From: DASSUW01 sp036257565 | GTDB lineage: Bacteria > Actinomycetota > Thermoleophilia > Solirubrobacterales > Solirubrobacteraceae | NCBI GenBank assembly: GCA_036257565.1 | Contig: DATAFH010000074.1 | Coordinates: 20,249 to 84,248, forward strand | Direction: 5' to 3' | Length of the DNA: 64,000 nucleotides | Notes under the pieces: model-generated | Told to the model about the DNA's origin: nothing | What the model saw: only the letters and a program-made list of their open reading frames with translations | Databases searched by the model: none | Translations under genes and position numbers: made by a program | Part shown: piece by piece, positions 45,611 to 54,324 of the stretch | Layout of the letters: each line of letters begins with the position of its first letter | Numbering within the stretch: position 1 is the first letter of the stretch

Positions 45611-45784
45611 TCAGCCGCGGCGGCGCAGCACGAGCACGGACACGATGTAGGCGACGCCGCCGACCGCACCGAGCGCCGCGTAGGGGCTGCCGTCATCGCC
45701 CTGGGCGACCTCCACAAGCCACGCGCCGATGATCGCGAGGATGAGGACCAGCCCGGTCAACGCGGTGGCGTGGACGTCGATCAT
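45611..45784 (-). CDS. 57-residue two-helix membrane protein
   Basis: This small protein has two membrane helices (about residues 6-24 and 34-52). Its ATG overlaps the stop of the preceding gene (ATGA), so it is the last gene of the XRE regulator operon. No family was recognised. Small two-helix proteins beside YgzD-like XRE regulators are common, but their function is generally unknown. Confidence 0.6.
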   Translation of the reverse strand: MIDVHATALTGLVLILAIIGAWLVEVAQGDDGSPYAALGAVGGVAYIVSVLVLRRRG

Positions 45785-46011
45785 CGCCCACCGCTCGTCG
45801 CGTCCGGGCCGCCGATGCCCTGCAGCGTCTCGCTGCGGCGGCCGAACAGGAACAGGGCGGCCACGGCGGTCATGACTCCCAGCGCGGCGAGGCCGTCGCC
45901 CGGGCTGCCCCCGATCCAGAACGCCGCCAGCATGACGAGTCCGATGGAGAAGGAGAACGCCGGCATCCACCAGCGGCTCCGATAGATGGGTCTACTCGTG
46001 GCCGCTCGCAT
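45781..46011 (-). CDS. 76-residue membrane protein
   Basis: A small protein with two membrane helices (about residues 17-35 and 38-58) and a polar C-terminus. Its start lies inside the end of the XRE regulator gene (20-bp overlap), and its stop overlaps the next start. This tight stacking supports a three-gene operon of regulator plus two membrane proteins. Function is unknown. Confidence 0.6.
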   Translation of the reverse strand: MRAATSRPIYRSRWWMPAFSFSIGLVMLAAFWIGGSPGDGLAALGVMTAVAALFLFGRRSETLQGIGGPDATSGGR

Positions 46012-46198
46012 GGAAGACCTCCTCGACGCTTCGGCCGAAGTAGCGGGCCAGCGCGATCGCGAGCGGGAGCGACGGTGTGTAGCGCTCCTTCTCGATCGAG
46101 TTGATCGTTTGCCGCGACACGTCCATCGCCTCGCCGAGCTGCTGCTGGGAGAGGCCCATGGCCGTTCGCAGGTTCCGCACTTCGTTCTGCATTCGCAC
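45992..46198 (-). CDS. XRE-family small transcriptional regulator
   Basis: This 68-residue protein is almost entirely a helix-turn-helix: RNLRTAMGLSQQQLGEAMDV with SRQTINSIEKERYTPSL as recognition helix region. It resembles YgzD-type regulators, which control the small membrane proteins encoded after them. A perfect 10-bp inverted repeat overlaps its own -35 element, consistent with self-repression. The -10 lies so close to the ATG that the mRNA is probably leaderless. Confidence 0.9.
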   Translation of the reverse strand: MRMQNEVRNLRTAMGLSQQQLGEAMDVSRQTINSIEKERYTPSLPLAIALARYFGRSVEEVFHASGHE

Positions 46199-46205
46199 AA
46201 GTAAA

Positions 46206-46236
46206 GTTAGCTTGACATCGGCGTGATGTCAAGCGC
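46206..46236 (-). promoter_or_regulatory. Promoter and overlapping operator of the XRE operon
   Basis: On the minus strand, -35 TTGACA (46234-46229) and -10 TAACTT (46211-46206) are 17 bases apart. The predicted start of transcription falls at or next to ATG 46198. A perfect inverted repeat, GCTTGACATC-5-GATGTCAAGC (46212-46236), covers the -35 and the spacer. A dimeric repressor bound here would block RNA polymerase. The left arm also gives TTGACA on the plus strand, facing the histidine kinase gene. Confidence 0.75.
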
Positions 46237-46269
46237 GCTTTCCATCAAGCGTGACAAGATGTCTCGGCG

Positions 46270-47250
46270 ATGCGAGGAAGCCGGGCCCTGGCGATGCACG
46301 CCGCACTGTCGGGGTTCGTGGCCGTCGCGGTCACGGCGCTGTGGGCGCTGACGGGCGGGGCCTTCTGGCCGATCTGGGTCTGGTACGGCCTCGCGATCCC
46401 GCTCGCCCTGCACGGCGTCCTGCGGCTCGCCGACCGCGCGCCCCGCGGCCGCTGGCGCCCGGTCGCGATCCACGGCGCGCTGACCGGCTGGGTGACGGCG
46501 ACGCTGATCGCCACCTGGGCGATGGCCGGCAGCGACGAGTTCTGGCCGCGCATCCCGGTCCTCTGCCTCGCGATGCTGCTCGGCCTCCACGCGGTGATCG
46601 TGGCCCTGCGGCCGGACCACGGCGCGCTGACCGAGCGGGTCGACGAGCTCACACGCACGCGCCGCGGCGCGCTCGACGTGCAAGCGCATGAGCTACGCCG
46701 GATCGAGCGCGACCTGCACGACGGGGCGCAGGCGCGACTCGTCGCTCTGACCATGCAGCTGGGGCGGGCCGAGGCGCGCCTCGACGAGCACCCGGAGGCC
46801 GCCGAGCTCGTGCGTGAGGCGCGCGGCGAGGCGAGCGCCGCGATCGCCGAGCTGCGCGACCTCGCCCGGGGAATCGCCCCGCCCGTGCTCGCGGACCGCG
46901 GGCTGCCCGCGGCCGTCGAGGCGCTCGGCGCCCGCGCGCCGATCCGCACGACGGTTGACGCCGCGGTGAGCCGCCGCCCGCCCCCGGTCGTCGAGACCGC
47001 CGCCTATTTCGTGGTCGCCGAGTCCCTCACCAACGCCGCCAAGCACGCCGGCAACGGAGCGCGGGCCCACGTGCTGGTGCAGGACGGCGACGGCCGGCTC
47101 GTCGTCGAGATCGCCGACGACGGCCACGGCGGGGCGAACGCCGCCGGCAGCGGCCTGACCGGCCTGCGCCATCGCGTCGAGGCGCTCGACGGGACGCTGG
47201 CGGTCGTCGACCGCGGCGGCACCACGATCCGCGCGGTGTTCCCGATGTGA
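46270..47250 (+). CDS. NarL-type sensor histidine kinase, orphan
   Basis: This 326-residue protein has four predicted membrane helices (residues 5-115) with short loops, then a HisKA_3 dimerisation domain with the phospho-acceptor His in RRIERDLHDGAQARLVAL. The HATPase domain has ESLTNAAKHAG, VEIADDGHGGA and GSGLTGLRHR. No response-regulator gene is adjacent. The small sensing loops suggest a membrane-embedded stimulus such as envelope stress. It is divergent from the XRE operon and followed at once by a long inverted repeat. Confidence 0.9.
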   Translation: MRGSRALAMHAALSGFVAVAVTALWALTGGAFWPIWVWYGLAIPLALHGVLRLADRAPRGRWRPVAIHGALTGWVTATLIATWAMAGSDEFWPRIPVLCLAMLLGLHAVIVALRPDHGALTERVDELTRTRRGALDVQAHELRRIERDLHDGAQARLVALTMQLGRAEARLDEHPEAAELVREARGEASAAIAELRDLARGIAPPVLADRGLPAAVEALGARAPIRTTVDAAVSRRPPPVVETAAYFVVAESLTNAAKHAGNGARAHVLVQDGDGRLVVEIADDGHGGANAAGSGLTGLRHRVEALDGTLAVVDRGGTTIRAVFPM

Positions 47251-47336
47251 ACGTCAAGGGCGGCTGGGTAGGGAGGGTGGGGGATGTAAGGGTTTCGACA
47301 CCCCGCATCCTTCCCTCAATGCCGCCGTTGACGTTC
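47249..47336 (+). repeat. 88-bp imperfect inverted repeat after the histidine kinase gene
   Basis: GAACGTCAAGGGCGGC (47249-47264) and its complement at 47321-47336 match at 15 of 16 positions. Inside, GAGGG-x-GGATG-like and CATCC-x-CCCTC-like segments can extend the pairing. It begins at the kinase stop codon, so it could act as a transcript-end hairpin. The TIR-like ends also allow a small MITE-like element, though no target duplication is obvious. Confidence 0.6.
47266..47283 (+). other. Canonical G-quadruplex motif
   Basis: GGG-TA-GGG-A-GGG-T-GGGGG gives four G-tracts with loops of 2, 1 and 1 bases, which is the pattern of a very stable quadruplex. A fifth GGG occurs at 47290-47292. It sits in the left half of the inverted repeat, on the coding strand of the histidine kinase, hence also in its mRNA 3' end. 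Confidence 0.65.
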
Positions 47337-47350
47337 GGCGGCGGAGACCG

Positions 47351-48220
47351 TTACGGCAGGCCGTGCTCGAGAGCGCCCTTGACGCTCGCGTCGAGCGCAT
47401 TCAATCGATACAGCGCCAGCGCCTCAGCCGACCCGAACCGCCGCCCCGGCGTGCCTTCAGGCCCGTGATGGCACAGCACGGAGTGCAAGAGCGCGAGCCG
47501 GCGCTCGGCGTCGAGCCCGGCCATGTGCTCCTCGAGCAGCTGCTGGCCGAGCACGAGGTGACCGAGCAACCGGCCGGGATCGGACAGCTCGATCGCCGCG
47601 CCATACACGAACTCGCGCGTCTTGCCGAGGTCGTGAACCAAAGCAGCGCACAGCAGCAGGTCGGAGTTCAGCCGCGGGTGCAGCTGCGCGGCCTCCAGCG
47701 CCAGGGTGCCCACGGCGACCGTGTGCTCGAGCAGCCCGCCGAGGTAGGCGTGGTGCCCGCCGCGCGTGCACGGCGCCCGCCGCCACTCCGCGCGCAGCGC
47801 CGCGTCGCCGAGCAGCCGCTCCAGCAGCGCCGCGTAGCCCGGGTCGTGGACCTCGCGCGCGAGATGCTCGAGGAAGCCGTCCAGCTCGTCGAGGTCCCGG
47901 TAGGCGACCGGAAGGAAGGCGGCCGGATCGGCCGCCGCCGCGCGCGAGATCTCCGACACCTCGACCTGGAGCGCATCCCGGAACCGATCGACCCGCCCGC
48001 GGACGTGCACGAGGTCGCCTCGCTCGAACCGCCCGGCCAGCAGGTCGGCGTCCCGGAACGCGCGCCCCTGGATCGCCCCCGATCGGTCGCGCAGCTCGAC
48101 CGCCAGGTACGGCAACCCGGAGCGCGCCTGCAGCCGGTCCTTGCGCGAGCACGCGAACACGCCGTCGACGTCGTCGCCGGCTCGCAGCGTCGCGATCGTG
48201 GGCGCCTCGGCGCTCAGCAC
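47351..48220 (-). CDS. OB-fold/HD-domain 3'-5' exoribonuclease, YhaM-like
   Basis: This 289-residue protein has an N-terminal OB-fold nucleic-acid domain (about 15-95, with LVHVRGRVDRF) and an HD domain (about 150-270) with HHAYLGGLLEHT and CAALVHDLGKTREF. The metal-binding His and His-Asp pair are present, and a later HSVLCHHGPEG gives another His. The order matches YhaM/CBF1 exoribonucleases that trim RNA 3' ends. It is slightly shorter than B. subtilis YhaM. GTG 48220 is chosen for the start. It is divergent from the PAC2 gene by 50 bp. Confidence 0.82.
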   Translation of the reverse strand: MLSAEAPTIATLRAGDDVDGVFACSRKDRLQARSGLPYLAVELRDRSGAIQGRAFRDADLLAGRFERGDLVHVRGRVDRFRDALQVEVSEISRAAAADPAAFLPVAYRDLDELDGFLEHLAREVHDPGYAALLERLLGDAALRAEWRRAPCTRGGHHAYLGGLLEHTVAVGTLALEAAQLHPRLNSDLLLCAALVHDLGKTREFVYGAAIELSDPGRLLGHLVLGQQLLEEHMAGLDAERRLALLHSVLCHHGPEGTPGRRFGSAEALALYRLNALDASVKGALEHGLP

Positions 48221-48270
48221 CCCCCGATGATGGCCTCCACCTCGGACGGGCAACTCGCTACGGTGGATCG

Positions 48271-49140
48271 ATGCAGCCTCTGCGCTGGGAACGCCGTCCG
48301 GACGGTCTTCGCGCCCCCGCCCTCGTCTGCGCGTTCAAGGGCTGGAACGACGCGGGAGAGGCCGCCACCTCGGCCGTCGCCTTCATGGGCGCCGGGCTCG
48401 ACGCCGCGCGCTTCGCGACGATCGACGCCGAGGAGTACGTCGACTTCCAGGCCACGCGCCCGCTCGTGAAGCTCGTGGAGGGCCGCACCCGGCGCATCGA
48501 GTGGCCCGAGTGGGAGGTCTACGAGGCGCGCGTGCCGCTCGCGCCGCGCGATCTCGTGATCCTCACCGGCCCCGAGCCGTCCTACCGCTGGCGCGACTTC
48601 TGCGGCCGGGTGGTCGAGCTCGCCGAGGCCCTCGGCGTCCAGCTCGTGGTCACGCTGGGCGCGCTCCTGGCCGACGTGCCGCACTCCCGGCCGGTCTCCG
48701 TGAGCGCCTACGCGTCAGATCCGGCGCTCGTCGAGCGGCTCAGCCTGCAGGCGCCCTCGTACGAGGGGCCGACAGGGATCGTCGGCGTCCTCCAGTCGGC
48801 CTGTGCGGACGCCGGGATGCCGGCCGCCTCGCTGTGGGCCGCCGTGCCGCACTACGTCGCCGTGGCCCCCAACCCAAAGGGCGCGCTGGCCATCCTGCGC
48901 CGGCTCGAGAGCCTGGTCGGCGTGACCGTCGACGCCAGCGACCTCGAGACCGCGGCGGTCGACTACGAGCGCCAGGTCTCGCGCGCCGTCGAGCTCGACC
49001 CCGAGGTGCAGGCGTTCGTCGAGCGTCTCGAGCGTGCCGCCGACGCCGAGGAGGGCCCCACCGACCTCTCCCAGATCCCGTCGGGCGACGTCCTGGCCCG
49101 CGAGTTCCAGCGCTTCCTCAAGCAGCGCGGCGACCGCTAG
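48271..49140 (+). CDS. PAC2-family protein
   Basis: This 289-residue protein has the PAC2 core: LVCAFKGWNDAGEAATSAV, LVILTGPEPSYRWRDF, LGALLADVPHSRPV and GPTGIVGVL. PAC2 proteins are related to proteasome assembly chaperones and are widespread in Actinobacteria, including those that have proteasomes. No proteasome gene is in the window. The C-terminal 60 residues are acidic and helical. It shares its stop CTAG with the convergent helicase gene. Confidence 0.9.
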   Translation: MQPLRWERRPDGLRAPALVCAFKGWNDAGEAATSAVAFMGAGLDAARFATIDAEEYVDFQATRPLVKLVEGRTRRIEWPEWEVYEARVPLAPRDLVILTGPEPSYRWRDFCGRVVELAEALGVQLVVTLGALLADVPHSRPVSVSAYASDPALVERLSLQAPSYEGPTGIVGVLQSACADAGMPAASLWAAVPHYVAVAPNPKGALAILRRLESLVGVTVDASDLETAAVDYERQVSRAVELDPEVQAFVERLERAADAEEGPTDLSQIPSGDVLAREFQRFLKQRGDR

Positions 49141-52100
49141 CGCTCAGCGGCCGGGCAGGCGATCCGGTAGTCGCACATCGAGCACGCCGCGTAGCTCGGC
49201 GTCGGCTCGAAGCCCTGCGAGAGGATGCCGTCGGCGACCTCGAAGACCGTCTCCGTGATCCAGTCCCGGTCCTCCTCGGAGCGCGGCACCGGCACCTTTT
49301 CGTCGTCGAGCACGTAGTAGTAGGCCTGCTGGGCGGCTTCGAGCTCCCACGCCTCGTGCGCGCCCACGGCGTACAGCGACAGCTGTACGTCATCCCGGAG
49401 CTGGGCGGGGCTCTTGGGGCGGCCCGTCTTGTAGTCGATCAGCTCGTAGCCGCCGGCCGGGAGCTTGTCCACCCGGTCCACGCGCCCGCGCAGCAGGTGG
49501 GGACCGATCCGAAACGCGAACGAGCGCTCGAACCACACGGGCTCGGAGTCCTCGTCGCGGAAGCGGTCGTGGTAGCGCACGAGCGCCTGCGTCGCCTTGG
49601 CGCGGAACTGGCGCTCCTCCTCGGAGTCGCCGAACCCGCCGCGCCGCCAGCCCGCGTCGAGCAGGTTGAGCAGCACCGGGAGACCGGCCTGCTCGGCCGC
49701 GTGGTAGCGCTCGAGCACCTGGTGAACGAGGATCCCGAACCGCTGGTTCATGGTCGGCTCGCTGGGGATCCGGAAGACCCGCGCGAACTTGTACTTGAGC
49801 GGGCAGGTGCGATACGTCTCGATGTCGGAGGCGCTCAAGGCGAGTCCCTCGCCGCGCCGCGGGAGGAACGACTCCAGTGACGGCTCGGTGCGCTGTGCGA
49901 CCGCCCGCGCCCGCAGCTTCTCGTCGCGCTCGGCGTCGAGCAGGTACTCGTCGAGCGCCGATGTCTCGAAGATCTCCCGCTGCTCGGCAGTCGCCGCCTG
50001 CAGGAGCCGCGCGTTGACCTCGGGCAGGACGTCGCCGACGTCCTGCTCCCCCGCGCGGGTGCGCTCGAGCAGGGCGGCGAGCTTGACGAGCTCGAGGTAG
50101 CGGACCACCGCGTGCGAGACGTCGAGGTCGGTGTCGAAGCGCAGCTCGCCCAGGCGCCCGCCGACCTGCGCGACCGTGGTGAGCAGCTCGTCGCGCAGCA
50201 TCCGGAACGTCGACTGGAGCGTCTCGGCCGGCCCGAACAGCTCCTCCTCGAGGTCCTCCCACTCGCCGCCCACCGCCGCCCGTGCCTCCTCCGCGAACGG
50301 CGACGGCTGCTGCAGCCCGCCGCGCTCGGACTGCGCCGGGTAGGCGATCACGAGCCGCCGCCGCGCGCGCGTCATGGCCACGTACAGCAGGCGACGCATC
50401 TCGGCCACGTGCACCGCCTTGCTGTCGGGCGGCACGGACTCCTTGATCAGCGGGTCGGGGATCGGCTCGAGCGTGCGGCGCCGCGGGCCGGGCATGCGCG
50501 CCGCCATCAGCCCGAGCACGTATACGTGGTCGAACTCGAGCCCCTTGGCCGCCTGCATCGACATCACGCGGACGCCGTGGCTGCGGTCGGGGCCCTCGGC
50601 CTCCTCCTCGCGCAACCCGGCTTCGGCAACCGCCGCGATCGCCCGCGCGAAGTCGCGCGCCGTCGCCTGCGGCGTGCGCCGCACGTAGTCGGCCGCGAGC
50701 CCGGCGAACCGCGCGAGGTTCTGTAGGCGCTCGACGACCTCGGTCGAGGCGGCGAACAGCAGCTGCCGGCGCAGGCCGAGGCGCTCCACCAGGCGGTGCA
50801 CGTAGAGGTCCGGTCGCGTGGAGTCGATGGCGTCCGCGGCTGCGCGATGGAGCTTGAGAAAATGGCTGATGCGCTCGCGCGCCTCGGGCGGGATCTGCGG
50901 CGACTCAAGCGCGGCCCCGAGCGCCGCCACCATGTCGAGCTTGCGCCGCCGCGCGATCTGGGTGACGCGCGCGAGGTCGATCGCCCGCAGCTCGACGGGC
51001 GGCCGCGCGAGCGCGCGCACCACCGCGCCCGCGTCGCCGGGATCGACGAGCAGCCGCAGCCATGCGAGCAGGTCGCGAACTTCGGCGCGCTGGAAGAACG
51101 CGGCGGCGCCCGACAGCCGGTAGGGCACGGCGCGCTCCTCGAACGCCACCGCCACGGCCTGGCCCTCGCCGCGCACGGAGCGCACGAGCACGCAGACATC
51201 GGCCGGCGCGACATCCTCGCGGGCGATCAGGCGCTCGACCTCCGCCGCCACGGCCTGAGCCTGGGCGCGCTCGGAGGCGCAGCGCCAGAAGCCGACCTCG
51301 CCGCCGGGCGGACCTTCTAACGCCTTCTCGAGCCGCCCGGGCGCGGGCTCGGCCACCGCCCGCACGGCGCGCAGGATCCGCTCCCCCGAGCGGAACGACG
51401 CCTCGAGCCGCACGATGGTGGTCGACGGCCATTCGGCGCGGAAGTCCTGCACGTTCTTGGTGGCGGCGCCGCGGAAGCGGCGGATCGAGCCGTCGTCGTC
51501 GGCCGCGGCCGTGACGCCGCCGTGACCGGCGACCAGCAGGCGCAGCAGCAGGCCCTGGGCGAAGCTCGCGTCCTGCAGCTCGTCCACCAGCGCGTGGCGG
51601 TGCCGTCGCGCGAGACGCTCGCGGACCTGCGGCCGCGTGCGCAGGACGCGGAACGCGTGCAGCACGAGGTCGCCGGCGTCGAGCGAGCCGGATTCCGTGA
51701 GCAGCCGGTCGTGCTCACCGTACAGGCGCGCGAACTCCCGCTCGCGCAGCTCGCTCTCCGGGAGCGTGTCCGCCCAGGCGGCGTAGTCCTCGGCCGAGAT
51801 CAGCTCGTCCTTGAGGCGGTCGATCCGGCCCACGATCGCGCCGAGCGCGGCGCTCGGGTTGCCGCGCAGGTCGTGGTGGCGCAGGGGCAGCTCGTCCATG
51901 TGCTCGAGCAGCATCGCGAGGCGGTCGCCGGCGCTGACCGGCGCGGCGAACGGGTCGAGGCCGGCCTCGAGCGCCTCGTCGCGCAGCAGCCGCGCGCAGA
52001 AGCTCTGGAACGTGGTGACCGCGAGCTCGTCGTAGGCGCCCGTGAGGCGGTCCTCGAGCCGCTCGCGCATCGCGTTCGCCGCCGGAGCGTCGAGGCACAG

Positions 52101-52250
52101 CACGAGCAGCGAGTCGGGCGAGTCGCCCGCCAGGCGGACGAAGCGCTCCTCGAGCACGGTGGTCTTGCCGGTGCCGGCGCCCCCGAGGACGAGGAGCGGG
52201 CCGCCGGAGTGCTCCACGGCGGCACGCTGCGCCGGGCTCAGCGAGGACAC
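49137..52250 (-). CDS. UvrD/Rep-family helicase with Fe-S PD-(D/E)XK nuclease domain
   Basis: This 1037-residue protein has Walker A LGGAGTGKTT near residues 23-32, helicase motif II VDELQD, motif IV LEASFRSGERI, motif V VRVMSMQAAKGLEFDHV and motif VI VAMTRARRRLV. A C-terminal nuclease domain (about 800-1037) has GILVHQVLERYH, ELIDYKTGRPK (the D-x-K catalytic pair) and four Cys (TCPLKYKF and CSMCDYRIACP) that fit a 4Fe-4S staple as in AddB/AdnA. It likely acts in double-strand break resection as a single-subunit or partnered enzyme. Its stop shares CTAG with PAC2. Confidence 0.92.
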   Translation of the reverse strand: MSSLSPAQRAAVEHSGGPLLVLGGAGTGKTTVLEERFVRLAGDSPDSLLVLCLDAPAANAMRERLEDRLTGAYDELAVTTFQSFCARLLRDEALEAGLDPFAAPVSAGDRLAMLLEHMDELPLRHHDLRGNPSAALGAIVGRIDRLKDELISAEDYAAWADTLPESELREREFARLYGEHDRLLTESGSLDAGDLVLHAFRVLRTRPQVRERLARRHRHALVDELQDASFAQGLLLRLLVAGHGGVTAAADDDGSIRRFRGAATKNVQDFRAEWPSTTIVRLEASFRSGERILRAVRAVAEPAPGRLEKALEGPPGGEVGFWRCASERAQAQAVAAEVERLIAREDVAPADVCVLVRSVRGEGQAVAVAFEERAVPYRLSGAAAFFQRAEVRDLLAWLRLLVDPGDAGAVVRALARPPVELRAIDLARVTQIARRRKLDMVAALGAALESPQIPPEARERISHFLKLHRAAADAIDSTRPDLYVHRLVERLGLRRQLLFAASTEVVERLQNLARFAGLAADYVRRTPQATARDFARAIAAVAEAGLREEEAEGPDRSHGVRVMSMQAAKGLEFDHVYVLGLMAARMPGPRRRTLEPIPDPLIKESVPPDSKAVHVAEMRRLLYVAMTRARRRLVIAYPAQSERGGLQQPSPFAEEARAAVGGEWEDLEEELFGPAETLQSTFRMLRDELLTTVAQVGGRLGELRFDTDLDVSHAVVRYLELVKLAALLERTRAGEQDVGDVLPEVNARLLQAATAEQREIFETSALDEYLLDAERDEKLRARAVAQRTEPSLESFLPRRGEGLALSASDIETYRTCPLKYKFARVFRIPSEPTMNQRFGILVHQVLERYHAAEQAGLPVLLNLLDAGWRRGGFGDSEEERQFRAKATQALVRYHDRFRDEDSEPVWFERSFAFRIGPHLLRGRVDRVDKLPAGGYELIDYKTGRPKSPAQLRDDVQLSLYAVGAHEAWELEAAQQAYYYVLDDEKVPVPRSEEDRDWITETVFEVADGILSQGFEPTPSYAACSMCDYRIACPAAER

Positions 52251-52270
52251 CTTCGTAGGATACGCCGGGG

Positions 52271-53113
52271 ATGAGCCCCGCTTCGAGCCCTGACTGGCTG
52301 GGCGCGGCGCGGCGGTCTGCCGCGGCGCTCCGGGTCATGCTGGCGGAGCGGGAGACGATCGCGGAGCGGGTCGTCGAGACGGGCACGCGCGGCGAGGGCG
52401 GCGACCGTACGCTGGAGATCGACGCGCTGGCCGAAGCGGCCGTGCTCGACGAGCTCGAAGTCCTCCACCGGGCGGGCGCGCGCTTCACCGTGCTCAGCGA
52501 GGAGCGCGGTACGGTCGACTTCGGCGGCGAGGAGGTGCTCGTGGTCGTCGACCCGATCGACGGCTCGCTCAACGCCAAGCGCGGGCTGCCGCACCACTGC
52601 GTCTCGATCGCCGTGGCCGAGGGGCCGACGATGGCCGACGTCACGTTCGGCTTCGTGCAGGACTTCGGCCCCGAGGAGGAGTGGGTCGCCTGGCGCGGCC
52701 GCGGAGCGACGCTCAACGGCCGGCCGCTCGACCCGAGCGTGGGCGAGCGCCGGTGGGCGCGCGACGGGCTGCTCGAGGTCGTCGGCTTCGAGTCGGCCGA
52801 CCCGCGCTGGGTGCTGCAGTCGGCCGAGGCGCTGGTCGGCGTGGCCCACCGGCTGCGGGCGATCGGCACGATCGCCGCGGCGATGTGCCAGGTCGCCGCC
52901 GGTCGCTTCGACGGGATGCTGACGCTCAAGGGCTGCCGGGCGGTCGACGCCGCCGCGGCGCAGCTGATCGTGCGCGAGGCCGGAGGGCTCGTCGCGTTCA
53001 CCGCGTTCTCCGACCCGCTGGGCGCCCCGCTCGACCTGCTGCCGCACTCACCGATCGTCGCCGCCCGCACCGAGGCGGCGCTGCGGGAGCTGGCCGCCGT
53101 CCCGGTGATGTGA
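52271..53113 (+). CDS. Inositol monophosphatase-family protein
   Basis: This 280-residue protein has the metal-site motif VVVDPIDGSLNAKRG (Asp-x-Ile-Asp-Gly-Ser), an upstream SEERG with the Glu ligand, and a second site at CRAVDAAAAQLIVREAGG, where the usual W-D-x-A reads R-A-V-D-A-A. Members hydrolyse inositol phosphates, fructose-1,6-bisphosphate or PAP. The substrate cannot be told. It is divergent from the helicase gene (20 bp) and followed after 10 bp by the metalloprotease gene. Confidence 0.85.
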   Translation: MSPASSPDWLGAARRSAAALRVMLAERETIAERVVETGTRGEGGDRTLEIDALAEAAVLDELEVLHRAGARFTVLSEERGTVDFGGEEVLVVVDPIDGSLNAKRGLPHHCVSIAVAEGPTMADVTFGFVQDFGPEEEWVAWRGRGATLNGRPLDPSVGERRWARDGLLEVVGFESADPRWVLQSAEALVGVAHRLRAIGTIAAAMCQVAAGRFDGMLTLKGCRAVDAAAAQLIVREAGGLVAFTAFSDPLGAPLDLLPHSPIVAARTEAALRELAAVPVM

Positions 53114-53123
53114 CCCTGCCACC

Positions 53124-54173
53124 ATGGGAGGAGTGATCGACTGGAGCCTTGCCGGTCAGGTGGCCCGCGGCATGGCGGGCCTGCAGCCCGCCGGCGACGG
53201 CGCGCCGTTCGAGGCCGTGGCCGGGCCGACCGCCGAGAGCGAGCGCCTCATCACCGCCTACACCGGCCTGGTGCCCACCTCGCCGCTCCCGCCGCCCGAG
53301 GCGGTGGGCCGCAGCGAGTGGATCGAGGCGAACCTCGGCTCCCTTCAGGGCGTGCTCGATCCGGTGGCCGGCCGCCTCGGCTCGCGGCTCGGTCCGGTCG
53401 GCGGCGCCGCCGGCAGGCTGCTGGCCCTCGAGGCCGGCGCGATCTCGGGCTTCCTCGCTGGCCGCGTGCTCGGCCAGTACGAGTTCTCGCCGCTCGACCC
53501 CACCGGCCCGGCCCGGCTCCTGTTCGTGGCGCCCAACCTCGGGCACGCGGTGAAGACGCTGGAGGCGGACGCCGACCAGCTCCTGAGCTGGGTCGCGCTG
53601 CACGAGACGACGCACGCGCTGCAGTTCGGTGCCGTCCCCTGGCTGCGGGAGCACCTCGCGGACATGATCGGGGAGATGCTGTCCGCGCTCGACGTCGATC
53701 CCGGCGGCCTCCTGCGGCTGCCGCGCGACCCGACCGACCTCAGGGCCCTGGTCGAGCGCGTGCGCCGGGATGGGCTCGCCTTCCTCGCTGTCGGCCCCGA
53801 GCGCCGGCACCTGCTGGAAGGCGCCCAGGCCTTCATGGCCCTGCTCGAGGGCTACGCGGAGCACGTGATGGACGCGGTCGGCGCCGGCGTGCTGGCCGAC
53901 CTCGACACGATGCGCGCGGCGATGACGCGGCGCCGCACCGAGCGCTCCGGGCTGCTGCGGGTGCTCGAGAAGCTGATCGGGCTCGACCTCAAGCTGCGCC
54001 AGTACGAGCAGGGAAAGGCGTTCTGCGACGCGGTCGTGGAGCGCGGCGGCATCGAGGCGCTCAACCGGGCCTGGGCCAGCCCCGACGCGCTGCCGACGTT
54101 CGCCGAGCTCGACGATCCCGCCGGCTGGCTCGCCCGGACCGAGCAGCGCCAGCTGGGCCGTGGCGCCGCCTGA
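53124..54173 (+). CDS. Zinc-dependent metalloprotease, DUF2342/F420-associated family
   Basis: This 349-residue protein has the HEXXH motif as ALHETTHALQF near residues 158-168, and a second conserved LLEGYAEHVMDAVG with Glu and His downstream. The opening IDWSLAGQVARGMAG and the FVAPNL strand are typical of the actinobacterial family once tied to coenzyme F420 biosynthesis. The substrate is unknown. No signal peptide is visible. It is close behind the inositol-phosphatase gene and may share its transcript. Confidence 0.88.
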   Translation: MGGVIDWSLAGQVARGMAGLQPAGDGAPFEAVAGPTAESERLITAYTGLVPTSPLPPPEAVGRSEWIEANLGSLQGVLDPVAGRLGSRLGPVGGAAGRLLALEAGAISGFLAGRVLGQYEFSPLDPTGPARLLFVAPNLGHAVKTLEADADQLLSWVALHETTHALQFGAVPWLREHLADMIGEMLSALDVDPGGLLRLPRDPTDLRALVERVRRDGLAFLAVGPERRHLLEGAQAFMALLEGYAEHVMDAVGAGVLADLDTMRAAMTRRRTERSGLLRVLEKLIGLDLKLRQYEQGKAFCDAVVERGGIEALNRAWASPDALPTFAELDDPAGWLARTEQRQLGRGAA

Positions 54174-54194
54174 CGACGTGTGCGACACGTCACA

Positions 54195-54208
54195 CGAACC
54201 CGTGTTCG
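54195..54208. promoter_or_regulatory. Candidate LexA/SOS box
   Basis: CGAAC-CCGT-GTTCG is a perfect inverted repeat matching the CGAAC-N4-GTTCG core of Gram-positive LexA boxes; one more symmetric pair (A/T) extends it. It lies 116 bp before ATG 54325 and 21 bp after the metalloprotease stop, inside a 151-bp promoter-bearing gap. Distance to the gene is on the long side for direct repression, unless the promoter is near the box. Confidence 0.5.
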
Positions 54209-54324
54209 TCCCGTAACGATCCGGGGAACGACGTGTACAAACAGGTGTTCGCTGGTAGGGTCTGAGGCGAGCAGACTGAGAACCGACCTTGAGAAGGCCA
54301 ACCCAGAAGGGGCTGATTCCGGCT

